From Paracentrotus lividus (lineage: Eukaryota > Echinodermata > Echinoidea > Camarodonta > Echinidae): a DNA stretch of 64,000 bases. The notes below the pieces were generated by a model. It saw only the letters and a program-made list of their open reading frames with translations. It made no database searches and was not told the origin of the DNA. The DNA lies in contig CALNVZ010002100.1 in assembly GCA_940671915.1 (NCBI GenBank), positions 5,273,624 to 5,337,623 of the forward strand, in the 5' to 3' direction. A program made the position numbers and the translations under genes. The number at the start of each line of letters is the position of its first letter. Within the stretch, counting starts at the first letter, position 1. This document shows, piece by piece, positions 48,965 through 61,008 of this stretch.

Positions 48965-49858
48965 GATGAAGTCTTTTATAAGAATCTCTGGGAGAAATGG
49001 CTAGTGATAAAATTGAAAGTGAAAGGCTAAAATTGGAAAGTGTTACATTTATTATTTTGTGTAATATGGCCTCATTGCCAAAATACACGAAAATAATTGG
49101 TATTTCACTTGCAGTGCTCAAAAGCACTGAAGTAATTAACAAATGAATGTGCAATTAGTATGCAAACAATTCAGGATTGCAGAAGGAAATGCAAATTAAG
49201 AAACAGTACAAGAACTAAGAAGAATAAGGAGAATTACAAGAATTAGAACAAGAAAAAGAGCAGCTAGTAATCGTCAAAAAGAAACAAATTTTGTTATTAA
49301 CCTATGTAAATCTGATTTCTGTCCCTTGTTTTCCAACTTATTTAACTAGAATCTCTGTCATTTTGGTACCTCAAGAAAGAATTTTTCCTTAATTGTTCAA
49401 TTTACTTTGTTTGTGTCCCACATAAACATGATAAACTTAACTTCAGTTGTACTAATTCATTGGATAAGTTATGAAGTCGGGCCCTTAACATACGCAGGTC
49501 TTAATGACAAACAAATATAATTAAATGTTGCTACAAATTTAGTAGACCCTAGACGTCTTCTAAAATAAACTAGTTTAAAAGCAACACGTTTTAATTGAAT
49601 TTGAATTCCTTCTAGATCTAAATCTAAAAATAAAATGTTTAATAATCTACTGTCAGGACATGTCTGTCAGTACCAATTGCTGGGCAAAACACAGGCGCTA
49701 GGATGCGCCTGGAGTTGGCCTCAAATCATCAGACATGACACAGTCACACACACTCAGCAGCTACAGCCTACAGTCGCACAAAATCTACGCCTAGAATAAT
49801 CTACTTCTTTCTTTTTTCTTTCTTCTTGTATTGCAATGAAAGTAAATTTAGAACTTAC

Positions 49859-49930
49859 CTGAAGATATATGGGATGAAAACGGACTAAACTTCAGTCACC
49901 TTTCTTCTTATAATTAAACGGCTGTCAATC
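49859..49930 (-). other. Candidate non-coding first exon of the optineurin-like gene
   Basis: The minus strand ends in a strong donor (CTTCAG then GTAAGT, exon end 49859). Its partner acceptor (CTCCCAG) lies near 48990, in front of the coding ATG at 48964. The outer limit is approximate; no clear TATA box is seen. Confidence 0.4.
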
Positions 49931-49947
49931 TGTTCCGAAAAAAGTGA

Positions 49948-50130
49948 TATAATATAGCATTAACACACGCCCGAGCGTGCGTTAGCGGTGAATGCAGTGC
50001 ACCGCGAGATAGCTTTGGATAGGGGTCGCGCTGCAACGAGCCGCAGGCGAGTGCAGCTGCGCCCCATCCGAAGCATCGAGCGATCACTGCATTTACGTTT
50101 AATCGCACAATACAGGGAAGTGTGTTAACG
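49948..50130. repeat. GC-rich foldback upstream of the optineurin-like gene
   Basis: Outer arms AGCATTAACACAC and GTGTGTTAACGCT and an inner pair (GCGCTGCA / TGCAGCTGCGC) make a double hairpin. GAATGCAGTG / CACTGCATT words are also inverted. It resembles the foldback near 20875-21042 in style. Confidence 0.5.
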
Positions 50131-50157
50131 CTTTTATAAAATTGCGACATTGCTCTA

Positions 50158-50234
50158 GTAGATCTTGAGTTACTTACCAAAAAAATTCCAAGGGATTATC
50201 CCTTGGAATTTTTGGTAAGTAGCTCAAGATCTAC
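50158..50234. repeat. Near-perfect 77-bp palindrome
   Basis: GTAGATCTTGAG to CCAAGGGAT is matched by ATCCCTTGG to CTCAAGATCTAC. The arms are about 37 bases, with one mismatch and a two-base difference in an A run. The centre is GGGATTATCCC. It lies about 230-300 bases upstream of the presumed first exon. Confidence 0.85.
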
Positions 50235-51737
50235 ATCACGATCGTCATCCAAGAAAGTAAACAAAACACGGAAAAGACCCGGATGTATGTGTTATCACTT
50301 TTTTTGCGCCGCAAAATGCACGGTGGTGCATTGCACCGAAAATTCAGCATGCACACGTGACGCGTTTTGACCAACCACGATACGTAAAATGACAGAGCTA
50401 TTTTATAAACAGTAATAATGATTGTCCTACAAACGTCTACCTTTTTTGTCCGTCTAGTCAGCTCGGGGATTTCCACTGGTGCTCGCTTCCTGCATTGCCG
50501 TCTCCAGAATATTAGAGAACTTAAAATTTTTCGAATCTATAATTTTTTTATTATTTTGCATCATCAAATAAACAATTGAATGTATAAATATTAATAATTA
50601 AGTTTAATAGGTTTAAAATATTATTTATAATGATATTTTATTGAGCAAACTCTTTACAAAGCTAAATTGGCCATGTCTTTCGGGGATTCCCCCTTTCATC
50701 TTCCGGATGTTTTTTGTGCATATTTCGCAATGCAGCGCTATAGGGAATCTCGTATTAAAACGAAACGTTGCAAAATTTGGGACTTGATACTAATTAGTCA
50801 TGCGCAATATACTTGCCTTAAATTTCACAAGCTATATTCTAGAATATATAAATAAATAAAGAATGAAAAATAAACGGGTGGGATGGGTAAATCACCATTT
50901 AAAGGGGCCGTGGAGTGACAGCGTATCCGAAAAGGAAAATGGTGTCACTCGTCGGCTTTCCACCACTGATCTCTACCCAAAATAGAGATCAGTGCTTTCC
51001 ACCCTTTCTCACCCATTGTTTCCGTTTGTGTTCTCAGAGAGCAGCAGTGTTCACAATAAAGAGTTGCAAATGTTCACAAACATAATCTATTTCAAACATT
51101 TTTAACAAAATTGTGCAAAATTTCTTTGCGCCTTGCAGAGTTTACTTTATTTTATTTTTTAAAATTATTAAATTTTTTTTTGTTTGTTCCCAAACATCTG
51201 CAATTGCCGACGCGAAGCGCGGGTTGTAAAATGATTCGCTAAACATTGTTTTTCTGCGAGGTCGGACAAAAAGTGTTCTAGAATAATTGATACCGGGGAC
51301 GGGTGGTTATAAGGCTGGAAATAATTAAAAACAAATAAAATAAATTGCAAACGCAAAGCCCGAGCTGAAAGTTAATATTGAACTCACAATGCACAAAAAG
51401 CAAATTTTGCGAAATAAGGAGCCCTAATACCAAATATTTTTAATGTACGGTATATTTCATAAAAATATATATGTTTGAATACCCTGTTACTGTGTCGCCA
51501 GGAAAAATGCATAGGCCTAAAATTTTAATATGTTAGTAAACTGATCTAGGCCTATTACATGTCAGGACGGTTGTCTAAATTCTGAAAGCGCCACTGGAAT
51601 TTCTTTTAAGACATTTTTTTTTAAAAACAAGTGGCCGCCGGTAAGACCCGAATATGGTTCATACAAGCAGAGTTGAGTACTTCGAAAATACAGCAGTTTT
51701 TAAAGTTAGCCGCCAAGATAGTAGTAGGCCTTTGTAT
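50235..51737. other. Intergenic, no gene seen
   Basis: AT-rich sequence with a short inverted repeat near 50965-51000 (ACTGATCTCTACC / AGAGATCAGT). No exon or RNA gene is visible. Confidence 0.45.
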
Positions 51738-52488
51738 TAGGGGTCATATACGAGTCATAAAGTTTTAACAAGGCTAACTTCTGTAGCGTTCATTCTTTAA
51801 TTAGTTTTTATTCTGCACGTAGTATTAATTATGAAAGTCTAATTCGAAAAATATATCGATATTCATTCAACAGAGTCAACCCATGATCATTTTTCTCCAG
51901 ACCCTGAAAACAAAATGAAAATTGTCGATGTTTTTTAACATACAGTAAACAAGATACTCAGGAACAAGACTCGTTGTTGCAATGCAGATCATGGTTTATT
52001 TTCGTCACCAAACATATAACCACTCAAAATATTATAAGAATATAATATTATACAAATAAAAAAAGAGACAAGTATTCCAAGGCCTATACTTAGGCCCATT
52101 TAATCAGGCATATAATATACAATACTTTCTTCTGATCTATTTACACATGAATATTCTATAATCATACAATCTATATGACTTTATTTTAAAGTTGTGTTTG
52201 AATAAGAATGAACAATATCACTTATATGGGTCTTTTTTTAAACACTCCAACTAAAACAAGCAAAATGAACTATACCTTTTTACACTTTACACTTTGTGAA
52301 AGTGTGAAATTTGACCGTATAGAAGAGATCTGTTGCCCTGTATACGCCTTTATATTTATATTGCTTTTCAATCAGGTATAATATCAATGTGTAATATATT
52401 TATACCAAATCTAATCAGGTATAAATTATGTATAATGTATACAAGACGATTTCAAATCTATAGCTGGAACGAAATTCGTAGGCCTATA

Positions 52489-53336
52489 CCGAGTGAGTAA
52501 AAAAAAACTTTACACCTAGAAAAATGTCAATAAAAAGAAAACCAATTTATAAACCCTAAATTATTTTACTTATTCTGAAAGAGTAACTCCTCCCGCATCT
52601 TCTGGTACCATTTTTGTGTGGTATGTCTTTACGCTTGGATGAACACGACGCATTGTTTGCGAACATGCAAATTTCAAATTGTGCCAGGGTGGGGATGAAA
52701 TTGAAACAACAAAAGCTGACAAAAAAGCAACTCCATCATGAATAAAATAGCATAACTTTTTAACGAAAATGTCTTCTGCTTAATAGCTTGACAGGGATGT
52801 TGTTACACATATTGACTACATTTTGTATGAAAATTAAATTGACTCGTCAAATAATGCACGAATGAGTACACATCAAAGAGTAAATTGCCACTAACAGACC
52901 TAAAAAGGCCTCCGAATACTTTTGAAAAGTGATTATTTTGTTTTTGACGTGTACTCACTCATGCCTGACTTTACAGATTTATCTCATTTTCATACAAAAT
53001 GTAGTCAATATGTGTAACAACACCCCTGCCAAGTTATTAAGCGGAAGACATTTTCGTTAAAAAGTTATGCTATTTTATTCATGATGGAGTTTTTTTTTTT
53101 TTGTCAGCTTTTGTTGTTTCAATTTCATCCCCACCCTGGCACAATTTGAAATTTGCATGTTCGCAAACAATTCGTCGTGTTCATCCTAGCGTAAAGACGT
53201 ATATCACACAAAAATGGTACCAGAAGATGCGGGAGGAGTTACTCTTTCAGAATATGCAGAATAATTTAGGGTTTATAAATTGGTTTTCTTTTTATTGACA
53301 TTTTTCTAGGTGTAAAGTTTTTTTTTACTCACACGG
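52489..53336. mobile_element. Large foldback transposon with TATA target duplication
   Basis: The 848-base element begins CCGAGTGAGTAAAA and ends TTTTACTCACACGG. Inverted arms of roughly 380 bases are nearly identical (ACTCCTCCCGCATCTTCTGG and its inverse). TATA lies on each side (52485-52488, 53337-53340). The paralogous site near 62780 reads GGCCTATAGACAAC without the element, so this is the empty site. No transposase is present. Confidence 0.85.
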
Positions 53337-53358
53337 TATAGACAACAATAAGCCTTTA

Positions 53359-54346
53359 TACACTGTCCGTCATAAAGGTGGAATATTTTTTTGAGCTACA
53401 GCGACATGATTTTGCTCTAACCTTAATTTCTTGAATATGTTTGTCCTGCTTTTACTTTTTGGGACCCTGGCTATATCTTGGACATTCTCCCAACCCTTCA
53501 TGTGGACCTTTTTCCAAAAAGTTTTGTCAACCCCCGTGAGGCCCATTTTTGTCATTTTTTCTAATTTTGGGGCCCTTTTTTGTTTTCCCGGCCAATCAAG
53601 CCCCCTCAGTCCTACCCCAGGAAACGCGACTGAGTGAGCTGTTTTATATTGTTATTTTAGTTAAATCTATATTTCTGGGGACAGGCTAAGGTCTCTTGTC
53701 TAGCTAGGGAGGGGTTGAAGTAAAAAATGAGATTGGTGAAAATTCGGAATATTTTATTCCATCTTTATGCTGAAAACAAAAGAAATGAAAAACCACCTTT
53801 AACACTTAAATATCATCATTTTCCCCTTAAATTTGTTTAGCCTTGATGACAAGGCTTTAATAGTCATTATTAATAATATTTTATTTTGATATATGTTTGG
53901 TTCAGATTTTTACAATACAATCTAGGGAAGATAGAAATTTCCATGTGTAATAATGAATAAAATGAATGTTGAACCCCAATCAAAATAATTTTTGACCCCT
54001 CCCCTAGACAAAAGAGTCGAGCCTGTAACCATAAATCTAGATTTAATTTAAAGAACAATAACAAATCTCCACCTCAGACGTGTTTCCTTGGGGTAGGACT
54101 GAGGGGGCCTTGGTGGGTCGCGTGAACAAAAAAGGGCCCAAAAATAAGAAAAATGACGAAAATGACCATCTTCTGGGGGTGACGAACTTTTTTGAAGAAA
54201 AATCCCCGGAAGGTTGAGGGAACGTCCAAGATATACCCAGGATCCCAGAAAGTGAAAGCAGTGACAAACACATTCAAGAAATTAATAACGGAGCAACATT
54301 ATGTCGCTTGAGCCAGAAAAAAATATTCACCTTTATGACGAACAGT
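53359..54346. mobile_element. Second large foldback transposon, CACTGTYCGTCAT termini
   Basis: CACTGTCCGTCATAAAGGTG begins the element and CACCTTTATGACGAACAGTG ends it. Inverted arms of about 340 bases are diverged (GTCCTACCCCAGGAAACGCG versus its inverse). It is absent from the paralogous site near 62805. Open frames inside (for example 53431-53637 and 54277-54074) are mirror images of each other and not credible genes. Confidence 0.75.
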
Positions 54347-55035
54347 GGTATATGTGCTTGTCAATGATAGTTATGTAATATATCTATTTCGATCCCGATC
54401 AGGTATAAATTAGAACGAAATATGTATATATAGGCATATTGACAACAGCATCATCCCGATCAAAAGAGGCATATAACGATAATGTCAAAAGGTGAAACAT
54501 TTTACGATAAGATATACAAAATTATATATATATGTGTATGTAGGCCCAGCATCACACAATGAAGATGGACATCAAACAAACAATAAACATAATTCAAGTT
54601 TAAACTTATATCATAGATATCTACGAACGTCATGATGAGTTAAATTTCATATATAGCCATTAGAAATGGATGAATACTAATCAATATGTACATTTACTGA
54701 GAAATAAGTTTTCTGTACAATTAAATCTTCCCCCAAGAACCAAATATTTCTTATGTGGCAACCATTTCAAGAGTGTTCAGTTTTTAGGGATGACCTGTAA
54801 ATTAGGCCAACGGGCTACTGAAAAGAATTATATATAGTACGTATTGTTTTTTAAACTATTTGGTCTACAAAATGTTGTAATCAATATATACTACAGAATT
54901 TATTTCTTGAATATTGTATCATTTAAATGTTAGACTGAGAAAATTATTTATTGATTGTGCAGGTTTCAGGTTTTATAACAAACATTTCAGCACAGCAGTG
55001 ACGTGTGACTGAATACCATGATGTTTAATATCACA

Positions 55036-57751
55036 TTATCTTGATGTTGTATTTGTGCATGCATGATCTATGTCAGGCCCCAAATCAATAAGAAGAGTGA
55101 AGTACGTCAACACGAAACCAGCAATCTGAAAAGTAGAAAACATAATGAAAGATATTATTTTGAACTCAAAATCATTTCCTTCTAAATAATGAGCGATCCC
55201 GTGGCTTTCAATGTCATAAGAATGAAAGAGAAAAATATAATAATTACCCCTGGACATTCACCCCCGGACATATACCCCACCAAAAATCTATGGCCCCTAT
55301 ATCTCTACACCTAACCCTGATCCTATTGCTGGGGTAGTTGTCCTGGGGTAATATTGTCCTAAAGCACATTTGAATAATTTGAAGAGTTGGATTTAGATTT
55401 TCGGCAAAAGAGACAGAAGCAGGATCAGGATGAGCCACTGTATAATACTTTACGTGACAATGGATGTTCATTCGTTAGTTTCTAATAAATAATTGTTTTA
55501 TATGGATTGGTATAATAACAGAATCCCCTCCACAATAATTATGGTTATAAATTTGAATGAAAATGTTGAAGAGAATAATTACTTGAATAATAAATAAATT
55601 CTTGAAACCAAAGTTAGGTGCTTGATTGCTTTGTTTGTTTTTTATTATTTTTTTATCAAGGAAGTCATAAAATATTCAATTCGGTATTCGGTCTGATTAC
55701 ATGTAGTTACAAAAGATTGATATTTCGAAGCTATAGAACTGCAGCTTACGGTGAGAATGACGTTCCTTGTGATTGTGAAGAATCCAATGAATGATATCCC
55801 AATGTGTGGACCGTTAAGACGAGACACCAGTAACATGTGCACCTGTTTGAATAGAAAACTTCAGTTAATTATAACTATGGAAAATTAAATTTTAAACGTT
55901 CAAGATTTTTTGTAAACATTTTAGAAAGAAAAGAAAAGAAAAAAAAAAACTATTGTAAAACAAAAAGATAAATGCCGATCAACACTCTGGTTATGAATGA
56001 AATATTTAACAACAAAAAGAAAGACTTGTGAAATAGAACAAAGGTCCATGCAATTTAGCTATGATGCAATACTTCGAAGAAACTTTTTGACAAGTGATCG
56101 GTATACATGTATAAGAGTATCAATTTCATTATATTACAAATAAATGCTTAACATGGAACATGGAATAAATAAGCAAGCTTTAAATCATGTTTTAAAAAGA
56201 TGTTATTTGTCAAGAAAGAGTAACTTTATGTAAGGAAGTTGAATATTTTGAGTTTGCTTCATTATTTTATTGAGATAAAATGAAAACTTACATGCGCAGT
56301 TTTGGTGTCACTGGAGTCCACATGAAGTTCAAAAACATGGCGCCGTAAAGAATGTGCCTGGATAAGACAGATGAAGTTAACATCATGGACATATTGTAAC
56401 AGAAGACACATACATCATTATACTTTTTATTTTCGATATGATTTTAAGCCTGTCTTAATGCTCTGGTTTAATAGGATAAAATTTTAACATGTGAATGTAA
56501 AGTTTCTTTATTATCATGATCTTACTTTCAATGATATTGTTTTAGTTGTGTCTCCGTCATATCTGTTGGAAATGTATTCATCAACTGCATTTTTCTTATT
56601 CCGTTTACACTTTAAAAACATTTAATGTAAAGACAAATAGAAAGTGTCACCAATCTAACCTTCTCATGAAGCAAGGAGCAAAACCAAGACAGTAGAGCAA
56701 TGTTGGCGAAGTTGGAGATTCCCCAGTAACAGCTTGTAACAATCCACAATGTTGGAATCTCGTTGCTATTGAGATAAACATCATATATGAGGAAAATCAA
56801 GAGAGGGATATTCGTTGCGAAGGCTATAGCAACCACTGTGGAAAATATGTAATCACACTGTGTTACGAGAAGGCACAAGATGTTATGCTGGCGACGGGTT
56901 GTTTCAGGACTTCAACGTCAACCAAGGTGCCCAACGGATTATGTTTCTTAAAGGACTCGGTAAGAGTGTCAACCTCTTAGAGACGATATAGCAGATAGAC
57001 ACAGGTAGGCGATGGGGAAACTTATGGCATGCCAAAGCGAAGAAGTGGATGACTTGTATGAATCCGCATATTGCATCGTTGTTAGACCAAGGGATACACA
57101 GTCCGACGGAATCCTTCATCTTGATCGTAACTAAAGGTGAAATACATGGAGAGTGGGTATGAAAGTAGGAGAAAACTCCATCCTCCTAGAGCCGCGATCA
57201 TGCCAGCTTCTTTTGAAACTTCTTCCGCAGATGACTACCCTCCATGGTGGGACAAACCGATCGTCGCTGATTGGTCTGCCAGATGTTTGTCCGCAAGGTG
57301 AGTTTTGCCAGAGTTGGTAGAATGACCTTATCTTGCAGCATCGGTAACACGCCATGAAGAGGACAGTGTTGGTGGCAGCAGTTTGCAAGAACCAGCAAAT
57401 GTAGCCCGAATTCTGGAGAGAGAGTTCTGGGGCAGCAGCCACGGTGAAACGAAAGAAATCAAACCATAAAAGAACAGTGATGATGATGTGATAGAAGACT
57501 GTAAGCCTGTTGAGCACAAACCTTGCAGATGAGACTGGTTTTTCAGGCTTGGAATCATCTATTGCTTGACCTCTAGGATGAATAGTCGACGGCCATTCGT
57601 GCCACATGCCTAACATCTTCATGCTAAGGACGATAGGTTTGGTTACTTGAGCAAACATGGTCATGTCATTTTGACACTTCTTCGAGTCATTTTCTCCTGG
57701 ATCTTCACCAGTTGGCTGTTTAAGCAAGGTTGGAGATGTCATTTCCTCCAT
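55036..57751 (-). pseudogene. Gustatory receptor-like (GRL) seven-transmembrane protein gene, frameshifted
   Basis: Exons in gene order: 57751-56660, 56357-56292, 55842-55750, 55125-55036; borders are GT-AG and phase 0. The start region (MEEMTSPTLLKQP) and TM1-TM3 (FYHIIITVLLWFDFF, CWFLQTAATNTVLFMACY) are open. The last exons read AHSLRRHVFELHVD, then FTITRNVILT and AGFVLTYFTLLIDL. This is the Gr-family C-terminus with the TM7 Thr-Tyr motif. Between about 57330 and 56890 similarity continues but jumps frame five times: after YQLWQ, after RKKFQK, after TVYPL, after SAISSLR and after VLKQP. Recovered segments include a TM4 (WSFLLLSYPLSMYF), a TM5 (ISFPIAYLCLSAI) and RQHNILCLLV before TM6. Family knowledge: GRL proteins are Gr/Or relatives, known in invertebrate deuterostomes, with inside N-termini. 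Either a pseudogene or a locally error-rich assembly. Confidence 0.7.
55246..55362. repeat. Palindromic 'GGACAATTACCCC' element, copy 3
   Basis: ATTACCCCTGGACATTCACC and GGACATATACCCC in one arm face GGGGTAGTTGTCC and GGGGTAATATTGTCC in the other. The centre is ACCAAAAATCTATGG. The paralogous position near 63735 lacks it. Confidence 0.7.
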
Positions 57752-58296
57752 GCTGACGAAGTCCACAAATCTAAGTTGATAATTAGCCAAAATTGTCAAA
57801 GAGGAGTGAGTGGGTCCGCTGCTCAGTCTTCAAAAACACCAAGAGTGTGATATCTTGTACCAGTATCGTTTATTTTGTTGAAATTGATGATTCATAAATA
57901 ATCTTTGTTGAGAAATCATCGATTGGATTGACTATACAATCTAAACGCTTGAAAACCATTACGATTCCACACGGGAGGCAAACGCCAAAAGCAACTCCGC
58001 AACGAACATGACGAATGGTATTGTCAATGTTCATATTTGACAATGTTCATATTTGACCAACCGTAAAACAGAGTTAGTTCAAGAATGTTTTGTATTTTGA
58101 CCTGATTTGAGATGGAAGGATGAACAAGCTGAATAGAACTTAAACACAATTACTGATCCCACGATATGCGACCTATTGAATAATATTACAATGATTTATG
58201 GGGGAATTGATTGGTACTGTGGGATAGTTGGCACGATTGAGAGAAAAAAAAATATGGACAAAAGAACCTTGAACAAGCCTGGGGTTAAACTTGAGA

Positions 58297-58367
<71 letters not shown>

Positions 58368-59104
58368 AAGAAAAGAAAAAAATTCGGACCGATCTTTGAC
58401 CTAGAATGATATTATTGTTTGAGATGAATACTATTATTCGCTACTTCTTGTTATAATTGGCGTCCATTGAAAGACTGCACCATTAAGTGGTTGCCTTTGA
58501 TTGCAATAATTGTTTATATCTTTTTCAATAATAACCATATTTAATCAGCCGTAGTTAGAATTATCTACTTGTGGGAATGTTTAAACAAAAAATGAGAGAG
58601 AATTGAAAGAGACAAACAAGATCTGAATTGTATATATCACAGGTACAAGAATTGTGCATTTAAAGATGCTTCAAGTGTTCTTCACCTTTCTTGACTACAT
58701 TTCAAATGAATGATAATAATCGTAGTAGCAACTTGGTGTGCATTGTCTTTAGAAAAGTTAATTGAATTGGGTAAAAGGCTATTGAACTATTCAGAACTTT
58801 CAATAGACCATTTGAAGGCCGGGTTGCCTCAGATAGGGCAGTTTCTAAATACATGTATCAACATTGCATTACAGATCACTCCCATTATAAGCAGGGATAT
58901 GGGACGAGGCAAATATTGATCACCAAATTTCAATCATATTCATATGTATCTAAGTGTTTATTACACAAGGTTTCTTTGAAACAAGGAAATTTGGTTGATC
59001 CAAACAGCTCATTATAATGGGAGTGGGGTGCACACGTTTTTGTGATTATTATTTGGTTAATACATCAACAAGATCAAACATTAGTGATTAACATAGAAAA
59101 GCTG
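57752..59104. other. Intergenic, no gene seen
   Basis: This is upstream of the GRL gene. It contains a (GA)n tract at 58305-58363 and an imperfect inverted repeat with CACTCCCATTATAAGC and CATTATAATGGGAGTG at about 58878-59027. Confidence 0.45.
58305..58363 (+). repeat. (GA)n microsatellite
   Basis: About 29 nearly uninterrupted GA units. Confidence 0.95.
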
Positions 59105-59467
59105 AAAAGTCCTTTGATTTTTATCAAGCATTTATTCCACTGACAAGATTGCATGATCAATTCATAGAATCTATACACAGCATTCATAATCAATTTGTTT
59201 GTGTGTGTGAAGACAATATTTACAGACACAGAAACCAAATATAAACAACCTGTAAAGCACAAGTTAACATAGAGTAGTGAGAAGTTAAAAGTCCTTTGAT
59301 TTTTATCAAGCATTTATTCCACTGACAAGATTGCATGATCAATTCATAGAATCTATACACAGCATTCATAATCAATTTGTTTGTGTGTTGTGAAGACAAT
59401 ATTTACAGACACCAAATATAAACAACCTGTAAAGCACAAGTTAACATAGAGTAGTGAGAAGTTAAAC
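59105..59467. repeat. 182-bp tandem duplication
   Basis: AAAAGTCCTTTGATTTTTAT starts at 59105 and again at 59287. The copies are nearly identical to the end (AGTAGTGAGAAGTTAAA), differing mainly by small indels around GTGTGTGTGAAG and ACAGACACAGAAACC. The near-identity indicates a recent event. No gene is associated. Confidence 0.9.
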
Positions 59468-60327
59468 ATATTCACAAACGGCAAATCCTACACCTGACAA
59501 AAAATCAACAGAAACAAAATGATTTGAGCTGTTATTTAGAGCTATGTACATGCCCGCTACATATACTACACATCAATGAGATAAAAAATAAATATTTTAG
59601 ACTTTAAAATCCATCGTAAAAAAATTCAATGCCAGATCAATTTCTTGTTCAATTTCAAATTAGTCTCAACAGTCTAATTCAGCTGCTCAGAATCTCTCCA
59701 ATTTCGTTTCAGTTTAATATGTTATTCCACTTTTAAGTGCATCTCAAAAATATAAAATCACAAAAAGGAAATTGTCTCACAATTTTCAAGTCCTTAACAA
59801 TGAACAGCATTGTTCCCTTTATATTTGGCAAAGTACATATTGGACTGAAGGAAATTGTACCTAGTAAAGACTGACATGTTGATGTCACAAATTTGTGTTA
59901 CACTGTCATATTCCTTTACAAAAGTCCAAATTGCTCAAATGACTGGATAGTTGGTTGGTTGATCAATTGAGTTGATTGATTTATTGGATAACAGTAAGAC
60001 ATGGTGATTGATATAACTGTATGAAGATGATGTAATGCTTGATTAGTTGAAACATTTGGAGACTGGTACACTGTTGATTAAATGATTGCTAGCTGGATGT
60101 TGATTGTCTAATTTATGTGACTGATTGATTGATTGTCATCGACCATCCCAATTTGGGTAAATGTGAAAAAACCGTGATGCGAGGATATTTAGTCAGGATA
60201 TTTGGAGTAGAAATCAATGAATATGAATGGTCAAAACACACCCATGCAAAGAGAGAGAGATAGATAGAGAAAGAGGGAGGGAGGCAGGAAGAGAAAGAAA
60301 GAAGAGAGAGGTAGAGAGGGAGGAAGA

Positions 60328-60374
<47 letters not shown>

Positions 60375-61008
60375 GGAGGGAGAGAAAAGGAAGAGTGACA
60401 GAGATTAAACACACCACTGAAGGACCTCGTTAAATATACCTTGGAAAGTCACAATCAAACAATAGGAAATACATATTCCTGTTCACTCATGCATGAAAAT
60501 GTAATCCCCAATTCCACAAATTTCACTTAGCAAACCCCAACTCATCATAATTGATCAGTAATTCATCCTCAATTCCATAAGCTCCAAATGACTTTCCTCA
60601 TACAAATTGGTAGGGCAATTCCTGCGCACCCTAATTTCCATACCCATTACAAAAGTGAACCCTGCTCATTCATGCATGACTTATTTTCGGACTTTTTGAT
60701 GTCATATGAAATTTGGGATAATGAGCTTTCCATACATGTAAATTTCATTACCTAAGATCATATATTTTTTATCTGGCAGCCATTTCAAAAGTGTATAGTT
60801 CTTTTTGGGACGCACTGTATACCAGTAACAATACCAGTGCTAAGCATGCTAAGGGAGTATAAAATATAATAGACATATAAATGGTTCCTGAATTTTGTCA
60901 TTATTTCAGTATTCTCATGAGAAGACAAGATAAAAAACCATTCTTGATTCAACTTGGGAACTTTATTTCTAAGAGAGTATCCGATGCATAATACGCGAAT
61001 AAGGCGTA
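59468..61008. other. Intergenic, repeats only
   Basis: AT-rich DNA with a GA tract (60331-60369) in GA-rich sequence and, to 60817, a copy of the CAGTGCGTCCCA-ended repeat (CCATTTCAAAAGTGTATAG, then GGGACGCACTG and TA). No gene is seen. Confidence 0.5.
60331..60369 (+). repeat. (GA)n microsatellite
   Basis: About 19 AG units inside a longer GA-rich stretch (60248-60390). Confidence 0.9.

Larger units (their letters stand above)
51738..55580. repeat. Segmental duplication, left copy
   Basis: The sequence matches 62151-63990 in order, from AGGGGTCAT near 51738 to CACAATAATTATGGT near 55530. The offset changes from about 10.4 kb to about 8.4 kb along its length because this copy contains insertions at 52489-53336, 53359-54346 and 55246-55362. 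The copies share the 3' end of a GRL gene. Confidence 0.85.

Noticed and set aside
53431-54277. Two similar hydrophobic open frames in opposite directions
   Set aside because: They are mirror images in the arms of the foldback element at 53359-54346, so their likeness comes from the inverted repeat rather than from coding constraint.
56904-57119. 71-codon open frame (start MKDSVGLCIP) inside the GRL gene
   Set aside because: The competing frames carry receptor-like TM5 and loop segments that continue the family pattern, so this frame is probably a by-product of the frameshifts.
60113-60433. Open frames with Ser-Leu or Arg-Glu repeats
   Set aside because: GA-microsatellite artefacts on both strands.
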